This document shows positions 9,216 through 17,766 of a DNA stretch of 64,000 nt, piece by piece. The notes under the pieces are model-generated. The model did not search any database. It saw only the letters and a list, made by a program, of their open reading frames with translations, and was not told the DNA's origin. Position 1 is the stretch's first letter; every line of letters begins with the position of its first letter. Position numbers and translations under genes: made by a program. Source of the DNA: Brachionus rotundiformis (Eukaryota; Rotifera; Eurotatoria; Ploima; Brachionidae); assembly GCA_016802295.1 (NCBI GenBank), contig JAESIW010000210.1:558001-622000 (forward strand), in the 5' to 3' direction.

Positions 9216-10148
9216 TTATTTATTAGATTGTAAAAAATCGGCAATTTGCAAAACATCTTGCCACAAAATAAATTTTTTACTAGGCGAACGCAACAAGTAC
9301 GAAGGATGATAAACCGCCCGCACACTGTACTCTACATTATCTATTAAAGCGTGGTTAAACCTACCTATTAGCTTGGTTATAGGGTGGTTTGGCAATATAC
9401 CAGTAGTAGCAACTTTACCAACCAACAAAATTAACTTGGGTTGCAACACGGCTATTATTTGTTTTATAAATGGATAACACTGCTCTATTTCTAGCTCGCT
9501 TGGGGTTCTGTTACCAGGCGGACGCCAGAACACTCGGTTAGTAATAAAGCAATCGTTGCGTTGTATACCAACACTTTGCAATGCTGTGGTTAGCATTATT
9601 CCGCTTCGCCCTACAAAGGGTATGCCTTGTTCGTCTTCTTCGGCACCGGGGGCTTCGCCTATTACTAAAATTTTTTTTAAAAAGTCGCCTTGGCCAAATA
9701 CAGTGCTTATGGCGGTATCTTTAAGGGTACAAGCATTAAAAGTGTTTAGTAAATCTTTAATTTGTGCTAAGGTTGTTGCTTGCTTTAATTGGTTGTAATT
9801 AAAATTATCATAGCTTTGTTGTATTTGTACTACGCCGTTGTTGGCTATTAAGTTAGGGTCTGGGTTAGGCGTTGCAGTATTAATGGTAGAATCTATAACT
9901 GCATTAGTAACGTTATTATTAACCGTATGGTTAAAATTAACATTGCCGTTATTTAATTGTGCGGGGTTATCTGGTAATTTATTGGCTGTATTGTTATTAA
10001 CTAAATTATTGCTTGTAGGTTTAATTACGCTAGTATTTAACGCACAAAGCTGTTGCTTTAGCGTATTTTTAGTTATATTGTTAAAATATAAGTATTTTAT
10101 GCCTAATGCTTTTTTTTGCAATAATATATTTTTGTTAATGCTTTGCAT
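9216..10148 (-). CDS. Uracil-DNA glycosylase, type 4-like, with Asn-rich insert
   Basis: Base-excision enzyme removing uracil from DNA. The catalytic core lies in the C-terminal two thirds of 310 residues: IGEAPGAEEDEQGIPFVG (about 162-179), SGIMLTTALQSVGI, TNRVFWRPPGNRTP and the third motif VYHPSYLLRSP. This is the type 4 arrangement, usually with an Fe-S cluster. An N-terminal Cys32 and Cys140, Cys201 and Cys224 are candidates, not certain. Residues about 43-115 form a low-complexity stretch rich in Asn, Thr and Pro between the N-terminal element and the core, unusual for the family. An extended -10 promoter lies at 10185-10195. Confidence 0.87.
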   Translation of the reverse strand: MQSINKNILLQKKALGIKYLYFNNITKNTLKQQLCALNTSVIKPTSNNLVNNNTANKLPDNPAQLNNGNVNFNHTVNNNVTNAVIDSTINTATPNPDPNLIANNGVVQIQQSYDNFNYNQLKQATTLAQIKDLLNTFNACTLKDTAISTVFGQGDFLKKILVIGEAPGAEEDEQGIPFVGRSGIMLTTALQSVGIQRNDCFITNRVFWRPPGNRTPSELEIEQCYPFIKQIIAVLQPKLILLVGKVATTGILPNHPITKLIGRFNHALIDNVEYSVRAVYHPSYLLRSPSKKFILWQDVLQIADFLQSNK

Positions 10149-10184
10149 ACTTATTTAATATTTAGTTAATAAACATTTATTATT

Positions 10185-10195
10185 ATTATAGCATG
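10185..10195 (-). promoter_or_regulatory. Extended -10 promoter of the uracil-DNA glycosylase gene
   Basis: On the minus strand this reads as CATGCTATAAT, a TGn-TATAAT extended -10 about 37 bp before the start codon. It lies in the gap shared with the divergent TPR gene. Confidence 0.45.
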
Positions 10196-10235
10196 GGTTA
10201 TATAAAATATATACAAGGATTATGTAATACAAATA

Positions 10236-11930
10236 ATGATAACAATAAAAAACAAAATGAAAAACATACTTAAAACATTTACAATTTTAGCAATTTTAGC
10301 CACTTTAATATTAAAAATAGCATATGCCGACACAACATTAAACTATGTGGTAGAAGCACGCAAATATAACGCTAATTTTAATTACAAGCAAGCAGAAAAA
10401 TTTTATAGCAAAGCATTTAAGCAAAACAACACCAACCTTAGCTTAATGCAAGAATATCTGCTTTTTTTAGTGCATCAAAATAATTTAAAAAAATCTAAAA
10501 AACTAGCCAACGCTATTTTACAGCAAAATCCTAATCATTTTTTATCTAACATGGTTGTGTTGGTAGATTTAATAAACCAAAACAATTTGCCACAAGCGGT
10601 AAATAATTTATCTAAGTTAAATCAGGTGCAGGGTTCGTTGGCAGACTTTGTATTTAAAATAACTAACGCTACTAACAATTATTTAAACGGCAACAATGCA
10701 GATTTTGTTAGCATTGCTAAAACGTTACAGCATAATAACTTTAACTTAACGGGCGAGTTTGCCGATTTTTACGAATATCATACCGCCCTGCTAGACCTAA
10801 TACAAAAAAACAACACACCAGCTTTAAACAAACTTAACCAAGTTACTAGCTCTGCGGTTAGTATTCAAAGTATGTTGCTTTACTTACAATTAATTTATCC
10901 ACAACAAAAACAACGTGCTATTACCATATTTAACGATTATTTAGGCGATAGCTTTGCTTCTAACAACATAGTTAACCAATATTTAAAAAACACGCCAGAT
11001 ATTAACTTACAAATGTTTTTTTCTTCGGTATTTTTAAAGTTATCATCGTTAGTAGATAACGAAGTTAACCTTAACTTTTTAACATCCGAACACAGCACAT
11101 TAGTAGCTTTGGCTTTAATGTTAAACAAAAATAATTATATGGCTAAAATTGCCTTGGCTTCTCACTATTATAGCGTTGGCGACCATAACTACAGTGCTAA
11201 CATTTTAACATCTATTCCGTTAAATTCGTACTACGCTAAAATAGCTAGTTACGATATTATTGAAATGCTAAAATACAATAATAACAAAACGTTATTGTTA
11301 AAATATTTAAATAATTGGTCTGCAGTAGATAGAGACAACCCTTTAATTTATATAGAAAAAGGCCAGTACTATAATAAAAACGCCAAGTACAAAAAAGCTA
11401 TTAAGCAATATACTATTGCATTAAACTTAGCCAAAAGTAATAACAGCAAACTAGGCGAATGGCTAGCTTATTATTTTAGAGGAATTGCTAAAGATAAAAA
11501 CGGCAACTGGAATAGTGCAGAGCAAGACTTTTTAAACGCTATAGCTATAGACAATACCGACCCTTTATTGGTTAACTACTTAGCGTATTCGTGGTTAAAA
11601 CGAGACAAAAACATTGCAAAAGCCACAGAAATGTTGCAAAATTTGGTAAATCAACAAACCAATAACTATAATATTTTAGATAGTTACGCCTTTGCTTTAC
11701 TAAAAAATAAACAATATAACAAAGCATTAGAATACAGCAAAAAAGCCTACGCTATTAGCCCTTACGATGCCGGCGTGGTTAATAATCTTGCAGATATTTA
11801 CTGGCTGTTAAACAACAAAAAAGAAGCAACATATTATTGGAGCCTAGCGTTAAATTTAACTAAAGATAACTCTGCTAAAGCAGAAATTAACAACAAGCTA
11901 AATAATATAATGCCAACTTATTTGCAGTAA
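10236..11930 (+). CDS. Secreted tetratricopeptide-repeat protein
   Basis: 564 residues. A second Met (residue 8, at 10257) is followed by a clean signal peptide (hydrophobic core about 16-30, predicted cut after AYA), so the protein is probably periplasmic. TPR-like helix pairs run from about residue 35. The best are at 388-420 (with PLIYIEKGQYYNKNAKYKKA) and 480-545 (ILDSYAFALLKNKQYNKALE, then AGVVNNLADIYWLLNNKKEA). It resembles the alphaproteobacterial TPR proteins found directly before ispE. The gene ends 4 bp before ispE and forms an operon with it. Role unknown; an assembly or scaffold protein of the envelope is likely. Confidence 0.8.
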   Translation: MITIKNKMKNILKTFTILAILATLILKIAYADTTLNYVVEARKYNANFNYKQAEKFYSKAFKQNNTNLSLMQEYLLFLVHQNNLKKSKKLANAILQQNPNHFLSNMVVLVDLINQNNLPQAVNNLSKLNQVQGSLADFVFKITNATNNYLNGNNADFVSIAKTLQHNNFNLTGEFADFYEYHTALLDLIQKNNTPALNKLNQVTSSAVSIQSMLLYLQLIYPQQKQRAITIFNDYLGDSFASNNIVNQYLKNTPDINLQMFFSSVFLKLSSLVDNEVNLNFLTSEHSTLVALALMLNKNNYMAKIALASHYYSVGDHNYSANILTSIPLNSYYAKIASYDIIEMLKYNNNKTLLLKYLNNWSAVDRDNPLIYIEKGQYYNKNAKYKKAIKQYTIALNLAKSNNSKLGEWLAYYFRGIAKDKNGNWNSAEQDFLNAIAIDNTDPLLVNYLAYSWLKRDKNIAKATEMLQNLVNQQTNNYNILDSYAFALLKNKQYNKALEYSKKAYAISPYDAGVVNNLADIYWLLNNKKEATYYWSLALNLTKDNSAKAEINNKLNNIMPTYLQ

Positions 11931-11934
11931 ATAC

Positions 11935-12825
11935 ATGCTAACCTACAAATATAAAAGCTACGCTAAAGTAAATTTGTTTTTAAATATTGTGGGTTATAGT
12001 GCGGGGTATCATTTACTGCAAAGCGTTTTTACCAACATTAATATTTACGATACCATAAGCATTAAAAAAACTAATAAGCCACTTATAACCTATAGCGGAA
12101 ACTATAGCAACAGCATTAATTGCGCCAATAGTAACAATATTATTAATAAAACTGTAAATTATTTTACTACAAATTATAATATTACTCCGTTAAATATTAA
12201 TATTAACAAAAATATTCCTGTGGGGTCTGGTTTAGGTGGAGCCTCTAGCAATTGTGCTACTTTAATGCTGGCAATAAATTATATTTTTAACTTAAATTTA
12301 TCGCTTAATAACTTATTAGATATTGCTAAAAATTTAGGGGCAGATGTATCTTTTTTTTTATATAACACTACAGCATACGTGCAAGGCTTTGGGCAACAAG
12401 TTACCCCGCTATCCTTTGCTTTAAACCATAATGTGGTGGTGGTTTTTCCTAATATTAACAACAGTACTGCAAGTATTTTTAGCAGTTTTAAGCAAAATTG
12501 TAGCTTTAGCAAACCAATAACACAAAGTAGCATTACACCAAGTAATATTTTTACACAAAGCAATACAATTGGCAATAACTTACAAAGCGTTGTAATTAAA
12601 CAAAGCCCTATTATTAACAGTATTTTACAAGCTTTGCAACCTAACGCTTTACTTTGTAGCTTAAGTGGATCTGGCAGTGCATGTTTTGCGGTTTACAGTA
12701 ATTTACAGCAAGCAACCCAAGCTTATAATAACATTAAGCAAAAGTTTAGCAACGCTAGTGTGTATAACACTAATTTTATTGTACCCAATAATTTGTTACA
12801 CTTGCCAAAATCTTTTAGTAAATAA
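11935..12825 (+). CDS. ispE: 4-diphosphocytidyl-2-C-methyl-D-erythritol kinase
   Basis: GHMP kinase of the non-mevalonate (MEP) isoprenoid pathway, phosphorylating CDP-ME at the 2-hydroxyl. The 296 residues match the family length. Motif 1 is SYAKVNLFLNIVG (about 7-19), the ATP-binding Gly-rich motif is PVGSGLGGASSN (about 96-107), and the third motif is LSGSGSACFAVY (about 243-254). Proteins here are Asn-rich, and this one is strongly so. It is co-transcribed with the upstream TPR gene and overlaps the 3' end of convergent trkH by 30 bp. Confidence 0.93.
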   Translation: MLTYKYKSYAKVNLFLNIVGYSAGYHLLQSVFTNINIYDTISIKKTNKPLITYSGNYSNSINCANSNNIINKTVNYFTTNYNITPLNININKNIPVGSGLGGASSNCATLMLAINYIFNLNLSLNNLLDIAKNLGADVSFFLYNTTAYVQGFGQQVTPLSFALNHNVVVVFPNINNSTASIFSSFKQNCSFSKPITQSSITPSNIFTQSNTIGNNLQSVVIKQSPIINSILQALQPNALLCSLSGSGSACFAVYSNLQQATQAYNNIKQKFSNASVYNTNFIVPNNLLHLPKSFSK

Positions 12826-14259
12826 TGCTAAAATAACAAAAATTTCTAACCTACCTAGAACCATTGCTCCGCATAGTGTTAGTTTTGCTATATCGCTTAG
12901 TGCGTAATAATTGCCTGCAGGCCCAATTACTTGCCCCAAACCAGGGCCTACGTTGCTTAGTGTAGCAATAGCTGCAGAAAAACTAGTAGTAAAGTCTACT
13001 CCTGTGCCGGCAACAATTGTAGCCACGGTAAAAGCTACCGCAAAGTATAAAAATATATAAGCAAATACGGTGTTGGCAACTTCGTACGAAATTTGCTTAT
13101 TATTATACAAAGGCACTTTTATGTGTTTAGGTAAATATAGGCTAGTAAGCGTATTTTTAATAAATATAAGCCCCATTTGAATTCTATAAATTTTTAAGCC
13201 CGCCGCTTTAGACCCCGCACAACCGCCTATTATCATTAAAATAATAAAAATTAAGCTTGGTAAAAAACCAAAGCCGGTGTAATCTACCACGGTTAAGCCA
13301 GTGCCGGTTATTAGGCTTATAACTGTAAACATAACGGCTATAATGTTTTGTGTTATTGGCCTACCTTGGGTTAAGTATAACCATAGTAATAAAATTATGG
13401 AAGCAAAAATAATAATTCTAAAATAGCCTTTTACTTGCGAATCGGTAAATAAATTTAATTTACGATGAAAAATTAAATAATATAAAAATACATACGGAAT
13501 ACCAGCAGAAAACATAGATACCGATAAAATAATATGCACGCTAGCACTATTAAAAGCCCCAGCAGATTCGTTTTTATTAGAAAAACCAGTAGAAGAAATT
13601 GAACTTACGGCATGCACAAACGCATCTAATATACTTAAATTGCTAATATACAACAAGGCAAAAAATACAACCACGGTAAAGGCTGCATAAACTAACAATA
13701 CCCCTAAAGCTAATTGTTTAGCTTTATCTAGGGTGTTATCAAAGGTTTCAAAGGCTTCGTTTTTAAATAGCTTACTGCCTTGGGTAGAAGGCAAAAATAT
13801 AACAGCAGTAACAATTATACCAACACTACCAACCCAACCTAGCATAACCCGCCAAACGTGTATAGCGGTACTAGGGGTGTTTAAGTTTTGTATAACCGAG
13901 GCTCCGGTGGTGGTTAGGCCAGAAGTTGCCTCGAAAAAAGAATCTACAAAGCTTAAACGTATAGATGTAAAATAAAACGGCAAGCTAGCAAGCAAAGCAA
14001 ACAAGCCCCACGCTAAAAAGGTTATAATTAAGCTATCTTTAGCCGAAAACTTAAGGGTAAAATTACTACGGTTAGAAAGTATTATTAAAGCCCCTACAAA
14101 GCCCATTATTATAACAATAAACAGCCAAATGTCTAGGTCTGTAGTGCTGGTTTTGTGCTTGCTAAATAACTCTACAATAAGCGGAAAAATCATTAATAAC
14201 GCTACAAAAGTTATTAGGTAGCCTATAAAAACAAAAATGGATCTAAAATTAATATTCAT
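12796..14259 (-). CDS. trkH: Trk-type potassium uptake protein TrkH
   Basis: Potassium-translocating membrane subunit of the Trk system. The 487 residues form about ten hydrophobic helices. Pore-loop signatures of the SKT family are visible: SGLTTTGASV (about 112-121), SSISSTGFSNKN, SLITGTGLTVVDYTGFG and the last SNVGPGLGQVIGP (about 437-449). The regulatory NAD-binding partner TrkA is not in the window. Its coding end overlaps the ispE end by 30 bp in convergent orientation, so transcripts of the two could pair. Confidence 0.93.
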   Translation of the reverse strand: MNINFRSIFVFIGYLITFVALLMIFPLIVELFSKHKTSTTDLDIWLFIVIIMGFVGALIILSNRSNFTLKFSAKDSLIITFLAWGLFALLASLPFYFTSIRLSFVDSFFEATSGLTTTGASVIQNLNTPSTAIHVWRVMLGWVGSVGIIVTAVIFLPSTQGSKLFKNEAFETFDNTLDKAKQLALGVLLVYAAFTVVVFFALLYISNLSILDAFVHAVSSISSTGFSNKNESAGAFNSASVHIILSVSMFSAGIPYVFLYYLIFHRKLNLFTDSQVKGYFRIIIFASIILLLWLYLTQGRPITQNIIAVMFTVISLITGTGLTVVDYTGFGFLPSLIFIILMIIGGCAGSKAAGLKIYRIQMGLIFIKNTLTSLYLPKHIKVPLYNNKQISYEVANTVFAYIFLYFAVAFTVATIVAGTGVDFTTSFSAAIATLSNVGPGLGQVIGPAGNYYALSDIAKLTLCGAMVLGRLEIFVILALFTKRFWQV

Positions 14260-14394
14260 TATGCTAATAAAACTCTGTTTTTTATAACTAATTTTAAAAT
14301 TATACCAAATTTTAAGATATTTAGTATTAAACTTTTATTATAAACAAAAATAAATAATAATATAAACACAAATTAATACGGATTAAGTAAATAA

Positions 14395-14538
14395 ATGAAC
14401 GCCCAAAGCACCACACAGCCACTATCTTTAAGTAAGTATGCACAGTTAGTAAAACAACAACAAGCCCAAGAAAAAAACAACACTAACAACACCCTAGAAA
14501 GCATTATTTTAAAAATAAAAAAACTAAAGCAAAATTAA
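14395..14538 (+). CDS. Small hypothetical protein, 47 residues
   Basis: An ATG-initiated frame of 47 codons fills the gap between trkH and the restriction endonuclease, on the opposite strand to both. The product starts MNAQSTTQPLSLSKYAQLVK. It has a polar Gln/Asn-rich middle and a predicted amphipathic basic C-terminal helix (LESIILKIKKLKQN). Codon choice resembles real genes here (AAC, GCC and CTA usage). No strong ribosome site is seen: GGATTAAG is about 10 bp before the ATG. It is not a typical restriction controller protein, which would be about 80 residues with a helix-turn-helix. Function unknown. Confidence 0.45.
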   Translation: MNAQSTTQPLSLSKYAQLVKQQQAQEKNNTNNTLESIILKIKKLKQN

Positions 14539-14595
14539 AAAGTTTTTATTATGCTATTTAACTATAATTGTACAATATACTAGCAACGTATAAAT

Positions 14596-15366
14596 TTATT
14601 GTTGGATAAACAATAAAGATGGATCTATTTTAAATTGCAACATATTAGCCGTTTTACGCCCAGCATCTCCGCCTTTACGTTGCATGGTTATTTTGCCTAT
14701 ATGTATATTGCCTTTTTTACTTACTTCTACACTTCCGGCTGAATAATAATTTAGTACAAAGTTTATAGGCTTTAATACCCAAGAACTATTATTGTTGTAT
14801 TTTAATATAACCAACATCCACTCTGTAGCAAACTTACCCCTACCTTTTAATATATCGCTAACTATAAGGGTTTTATTTTGGTTTAAAAACGATAATACAA
14901 TTTTTTGTTCTTCATCGCTTAGTTCGTTAATAAACATTCTTCTTTGTTGTAAATCTTTTACGTTTTTTTTGTAAGGTTTTAGTTCTCCTGTGTAATATTG
15001 CAATAATTTATACACATTGTTAGGGATATCCCACAATTCTTTATAAGATTTTAACCATCTTTTATCTATTTGATTAAAACCTTTTTTGTTAGAAACTAAT
15101 TTAACCTGTATATTTTGGCAATCTATAAGTTGCTTTAGTTTAATGATTATATGTATTTGTACTTGAATATCTGCTTTATAAGAGCCTTTAACTTTAACGG
15201 CTTTAACGTCTTCTATGTCTTGTAAGTTATAGCTCATAGCAACTAACCACTGCTTAGCTGTATTATTATTTTGCCAATTATTAAACGCATTAACAACGTC
15301 TTGTTCGTTAATAAAGCCGTTTTTGGCAGTATTTGAACCTAATTCTTCTAAGCTAATCTTTTTCAT
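14596..15366 (-). CDS. Type II restriction endonuclease, HinP1I family (predicted GCGC)
   Basis: 256 residues. From memory, the sequence follows R.HinP1I of Haemophilus influenzae (247 residues, cuts G^CGC) along its whole length. Points of match are ELGSNTAKNGF at the N-terminus, QVKLVSNKKGFNQIDKRWL, TGELKPY, RRMF, ILKGRGKFATEW and the C-terminal QRKGGDAGRKTANMLQFKID. The HinP1I active site Asp...Gln-x-Lys appears as Asp66 (YKADIQ) and Gln87-Val-Lys89 (NIQVK). The start codon overlaps the end of the methyltransferase gene by 14 bp, so the pair is translationally linked with the methyltransferase first. GCGC specificity is inferred from the relative. Confidence 0.88.
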   Translation of the reverse strand: MKKISLEELGSNTAKNGFINEQDVVNAFNNWQNNNTAKQWLVAMSYNLQDIEDVKAVKVKGSYKADIQVQIHIIIKLKQLIDCQNIQVKLVSNKKGFNQIDKRWLKSYKELWDIPNNVYKLLQYYTGELKPYKKNVKDLQQRRMFINELSDEEQKIVLSFLNQNKTLIVSDILKGRGKFATEWMLVILKYNNNSSWVLKPINFVLNYYSAGSVEVSKKGNIHIGKITMQRKGGDAGRKTANMLQFKIDPSLLFIQQ

Positions 15367-16408
15367 TGTTGTTTGCTATAATAATTGGTATTAAGTTTTT
15401 AGCAATTGCTTGTATAACGTTAACTGTCATAGCGTTTCCTGCTTGCGATAACAGTGCTGTGTTAGATATATTGCTTAAATTATTAACATAATTATAAGAA
15501 AAACCCTGCAATAAAAAAGCTTCTTTACCAGATAGGTAGCGTAAACTACCATTTTTTACATATAAAATACCGTGGCGTCCTGTTCTTAAAGTGGGTATTT
15601 TGTTTGTGTAAATTCTTAAATCACTTTGGCGTGTATCTAAAATAACAAGTTCTTGCTTTAGTATTTGGCTTAAGTTGTATTTATTTTTATTGTATTTGTT
15701 GTTTAAATATTTAACAAAAGTATTATATTTAACAGAGTTAATTTGCAAAATATAATCTGTATTATCATCTATTAAATAATTAGATAAATTATAATTATAT
15801 TTTGTAGCTGTAGGAAAATTATAAATATTATGCTTTAAAGTTTTTTTTATACCTACAAAGTAAACTCTTTCTCTTAATTGAGGTACTCCGTAGTTATAGC
15901 TATTTAATACAGAGTAATAAACATAATAGCCTGCTTTACTAAGCAAATCTAATATATCTTTTAATACTTGGCCAGAGTTAAGATTAACCAAACCTTTTAC
16001 GTTTTCTAAAATAAAATATTTAATATTTTTTTGTTGCAGTATTTGGCTAATAAAAAAAATAATTTGCCCTCTTTGGTCTTGCAGGCCTTGTCTTTTGCCT
16101 ACTATAGAAAAAGGCTGACAAGGAAAACCAGCTATTAGCATTTGGCAATTAGGCACACCGCTATAGTTTAGCTTTGTTAAATCTCCTAAATTATTTTCTG
16201 CGGAACCATGCAATTTTTTATAAGTAGCTACAGACTGTTGGTTAATTTCAGAATATCCTAAGCAATTAAAACCCTCTAATTGTAAACCTAGCCTACCTGC
16301 ACCTACGCCAGAGCATAAATCAATAAAAGCTGTATTATGTACATAGTTATTATTAGCAACATACAAAACATTTAATAAATCTTGCTGGGTAAATAAAGTA
16401 GCTTTCAC
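15353..16408 (-). CDS. DNA (cytosine-5)-methyltransferase of the R-M pair
   Basis: C5-cytosine methyltransferase protecting the host from the adjacent endonuclease. The 351 residues carry all key motifs: I FIDLCSGVGAGRLGL (28-42), IV GFPCQPFS with the catalytic Cys, VI ENVKGL, VIII PQLRERVYFVG and X AGNAMTVNVI near the end. The target-recognition region lies between VIII and X (about 210-315). The start is GTG (complement of 16406-16408), with AGGAA about 10 bp before it. The last 39 bp or so of the gene (15377-15415) are repeated exactly just upstream of it. M.HhaI (327 residues) is the closest well-known type with the expected specificity. Confidence 0.92.
   Translation of the reverse strand: MKATLFTQQDLLNVLYVANNNYVHNTAFIDLCSGVGAGRLGLQLEGFNCLGYSEINQQSVATYKKLHGSAENNLGDLTKLNYSGVPNCQMLIAGFPCQPFSIVGKRQGLQDQRGQIIFFISQILQQKNIKYFILENVKGLVNLNSGQVLKDILDLLSKAGYYVYYSVLNSYNYGVPQLRERVYFVGIKKTLKHNIYNFPTATKYNYNLSNYLIDDNTDYILQINSVKYNTFVKYLNNKYNKNKYNLSQILKQELVILDTRQSDLRIYTNKIPTLRTGRHGILYVKNGSLRYLSGKEAFLLQGFSYNYVNNLSNISNTALLSQAGNAMTVNVIQAIAKNLIPIIIANNNEKD
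15377..15415. repeat. 39-bp direct repeat, copy inside 3' end of methyltransferase gene
   Basis: Bases 15377-15415 are identical to 16506-16544. This copy encodes part of motif X and the following helix of the methyltransferase (IQAIAKNLIPII). The two copies bracket the methyltransferase gene with a start-to-start distance of 1129 bp. Confidence 0.9.
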
Positions 16409-16637
16409 TCTGTATTCCTATATAACCATAGTATTAATTATATTATATATATAGTAAGCTATAAATACAATAAAAAAAATAACACCTTTTTTTAAACTTA
16501 TTTTTTATAATAATTGGTATTAAGTTTTTAGCAATTGCTTGTATGTGTATAAATTTAAATTTTACAAAATTTACTTTGTAATGTAATAAAATTTTATGAT
16601 TATAAAAAAAGATAGTTAAAATATACAAACTACATAA
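16409..16637. other. AT-rich gap between R-M operon and tRNA-Gln
   Basis: About 230 bp with no supportable gene. It holds the second 39-bp repeat copy and the probable promoter of the methyltransferase. On the minus strand TATAAT-like AT-rich steps lie at about 16425-16450 and AGGAA at about 16420. A 61-codon open frame here only translates the repeat remnant and AT-rich spacer. Confidence 0.5.
16506..16544. repeat. 39-bp direct repeat, copy upstream of methyltransferase gene
   Basis: An exact second copy of 15377-15415, located 98 bp upstream of the methyltransferase start. In the same strand it could still encode IQAIAKNLIPII, so it looks like a leftover of a methyltransferase 3' end. It may come from an older copy or from a target duplication made when the locus was gained. 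Confidence 0.9.
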
Positions 16638-16712
16638 TGGCTGGGGCGGAAGGATTCGAACCTCCGAATGATCGGATCAAAACCGATTGCCTTACCACTT
16701 GGCGACGCCCCA
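16638..16712 (-). tRNA. tRNA-Gln (TTG)
   Basis: 75-nt cloverleaf on the minus strand, first base U as in other bacterial tRNA-Gln. The acceptor stem is GGGGCGT paired with the Gly/Cys-rich 3' strand, and the D arm is GCC-AAGTGGTAA-GGC. The anticodon loop TTTTGAT gives anticodon TTG (codon CAA), and the T arm contains GGTTCGAATCC. The 3' CCA is encoded. TTG can read both CAA and CAG. Confidence 0.95.
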
Positions 16713-16872
16713 TTAATTAAACTAATAATAATATAACACTAATTTTATTTTTTTTCAACTACTTTTACTAAAATATTATATATTTTGTTAATCTAGCTTT
16801 GTTAATTAGTTAGCGATATTATATATACTAATACTTAGCATTAGCTTACTAAATTTTACAATAAATAATTTT

Positions 16873-17727
16873 TTAATTATACACTTTACCGCAAAAATTA
16901 CACTCTACCTGCGTATTGTTGTTTTCGCCCAGTTGTTTTAGTACATCGGCTACTTTACTACTACTGCAGCTGCAGTTATATTGGTAGTGCTTTGGGGTAT
17001 GTGTAATAATGTTGTATTCGTTAAACAACCTAAACAATATATCTTCTGCAGGGGCGTTAAAAAACTCTTGGCTTTGCATACTATTGCTTAATACGGCTAG
17101 GGTATTAAAGTCGTCTAGGTTTTGATTTTTTTCTTCGTTACTAGCACTAGCGTTGGGTACTATTTGTATAAACAAGGCACCTGCTTGGTTAGTGCTGGGG
17201 TTGCTAAATAGTTTTATGTTAGTAAGAATTTGCTCTGACTGATTAAACCATACCTGTGCGTTTTTTTCTAGCGAATCTTTTTGTAAATCTATAATAGCTT
17301 GGTAAGGTTGTGAGCTAATATTACTATTTATATGAAAAACCAAATAGCCATCGCCCACCATATCTAAAAAGCTTATATCATCGGTAAAAGGGTGTTCTTT
17401 ATTTACGCTAAACATTCCTCTAACATCGCCGTTTTCTGCTACATCTATTAAAATTGCTTTTACTGGCGAGCCATAACAAGTAAGTTGTAATTTAAAAGTA
17501 CCATTAAATTTAAAATTACTGGCAAGCAGTACACCTAACGCACTGGCTTGTAAAAACACTTGCTTTGCTAAAGGGGTATTAGTGGGCAATACATTGTTAA
17601 AACGCTGTACTAAATTATTAGGTATAGAATTTAAACTAACATATACTCCCCTAACCCCAACAGATTGATTGGTTTGCTTGTTGCTAAAACTAAATGGAAT
17701 TACCACATCGTTATTAAATGGTATCAT
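16873..17727 (-). CDS. hslO: Redox-regulated chaperone Hsp33
   Basis: Holdase chaperone switched on by oxidation. The 284 residues consist of the N-terminal substrate-binding domain and a C-terminal zinc switch with four Cys. CxC is at 252 and 254 and CxxC at 276 and 279. The linker between the pairs is about 21 residues, shorter than the roughly 30 of the E. coli protein. The alphaproteobacterial hallmark LTCYGSPVKAILIDVAENGDV is not kept as a plain catalytic motif but matches the Hsp33 core GxxRxxL-type region. It sits 39 bp downstream of the ABC permease start region, same strand. Confidence 0.9.
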   Translation of the reverse strand: MIPFNNDVVIPFSFSNKQTNQSVGVRGVYVSLNSIPNNLVQRFNNVLPTNTPLAKQVFLQASALGVLLASNFKFNGTFKLQLTCYGSPVKAILIDVAENGDVRGMFSVNKEHPFTDDISFLDMVGDGYLVFHINSNISSQPYQAIIDLQKDSLEKNAQVWFNQSEQILTNIKLFSNPSTNQAGALFIQIVPNASASNEEKNQNLDDFNTLAVLSNSMQSQEFFNAPAEDILFRLFNEYNIITHTPKHYQYNCSCSSSKVADVLKQLGENNNTQVECNFCGKVYN

Positions 17728-17766
17728 ATTTATATTAAAACCTTATGCTTTTACTATTGTTACTTA

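Noticed and set aside
14395..14538. Restriction controller (C) protein
   Set aside because: Only 47 residues, no helix-turn-helix, and opposite strand to the R-M genes.
16443..16628. 61-codon minus-strand frame in the spacer near tRNA-Gln
   Set aside because: It only translates the 39-bp repeat copy and AT-rich flanks; kept as a repeat, not a gene.
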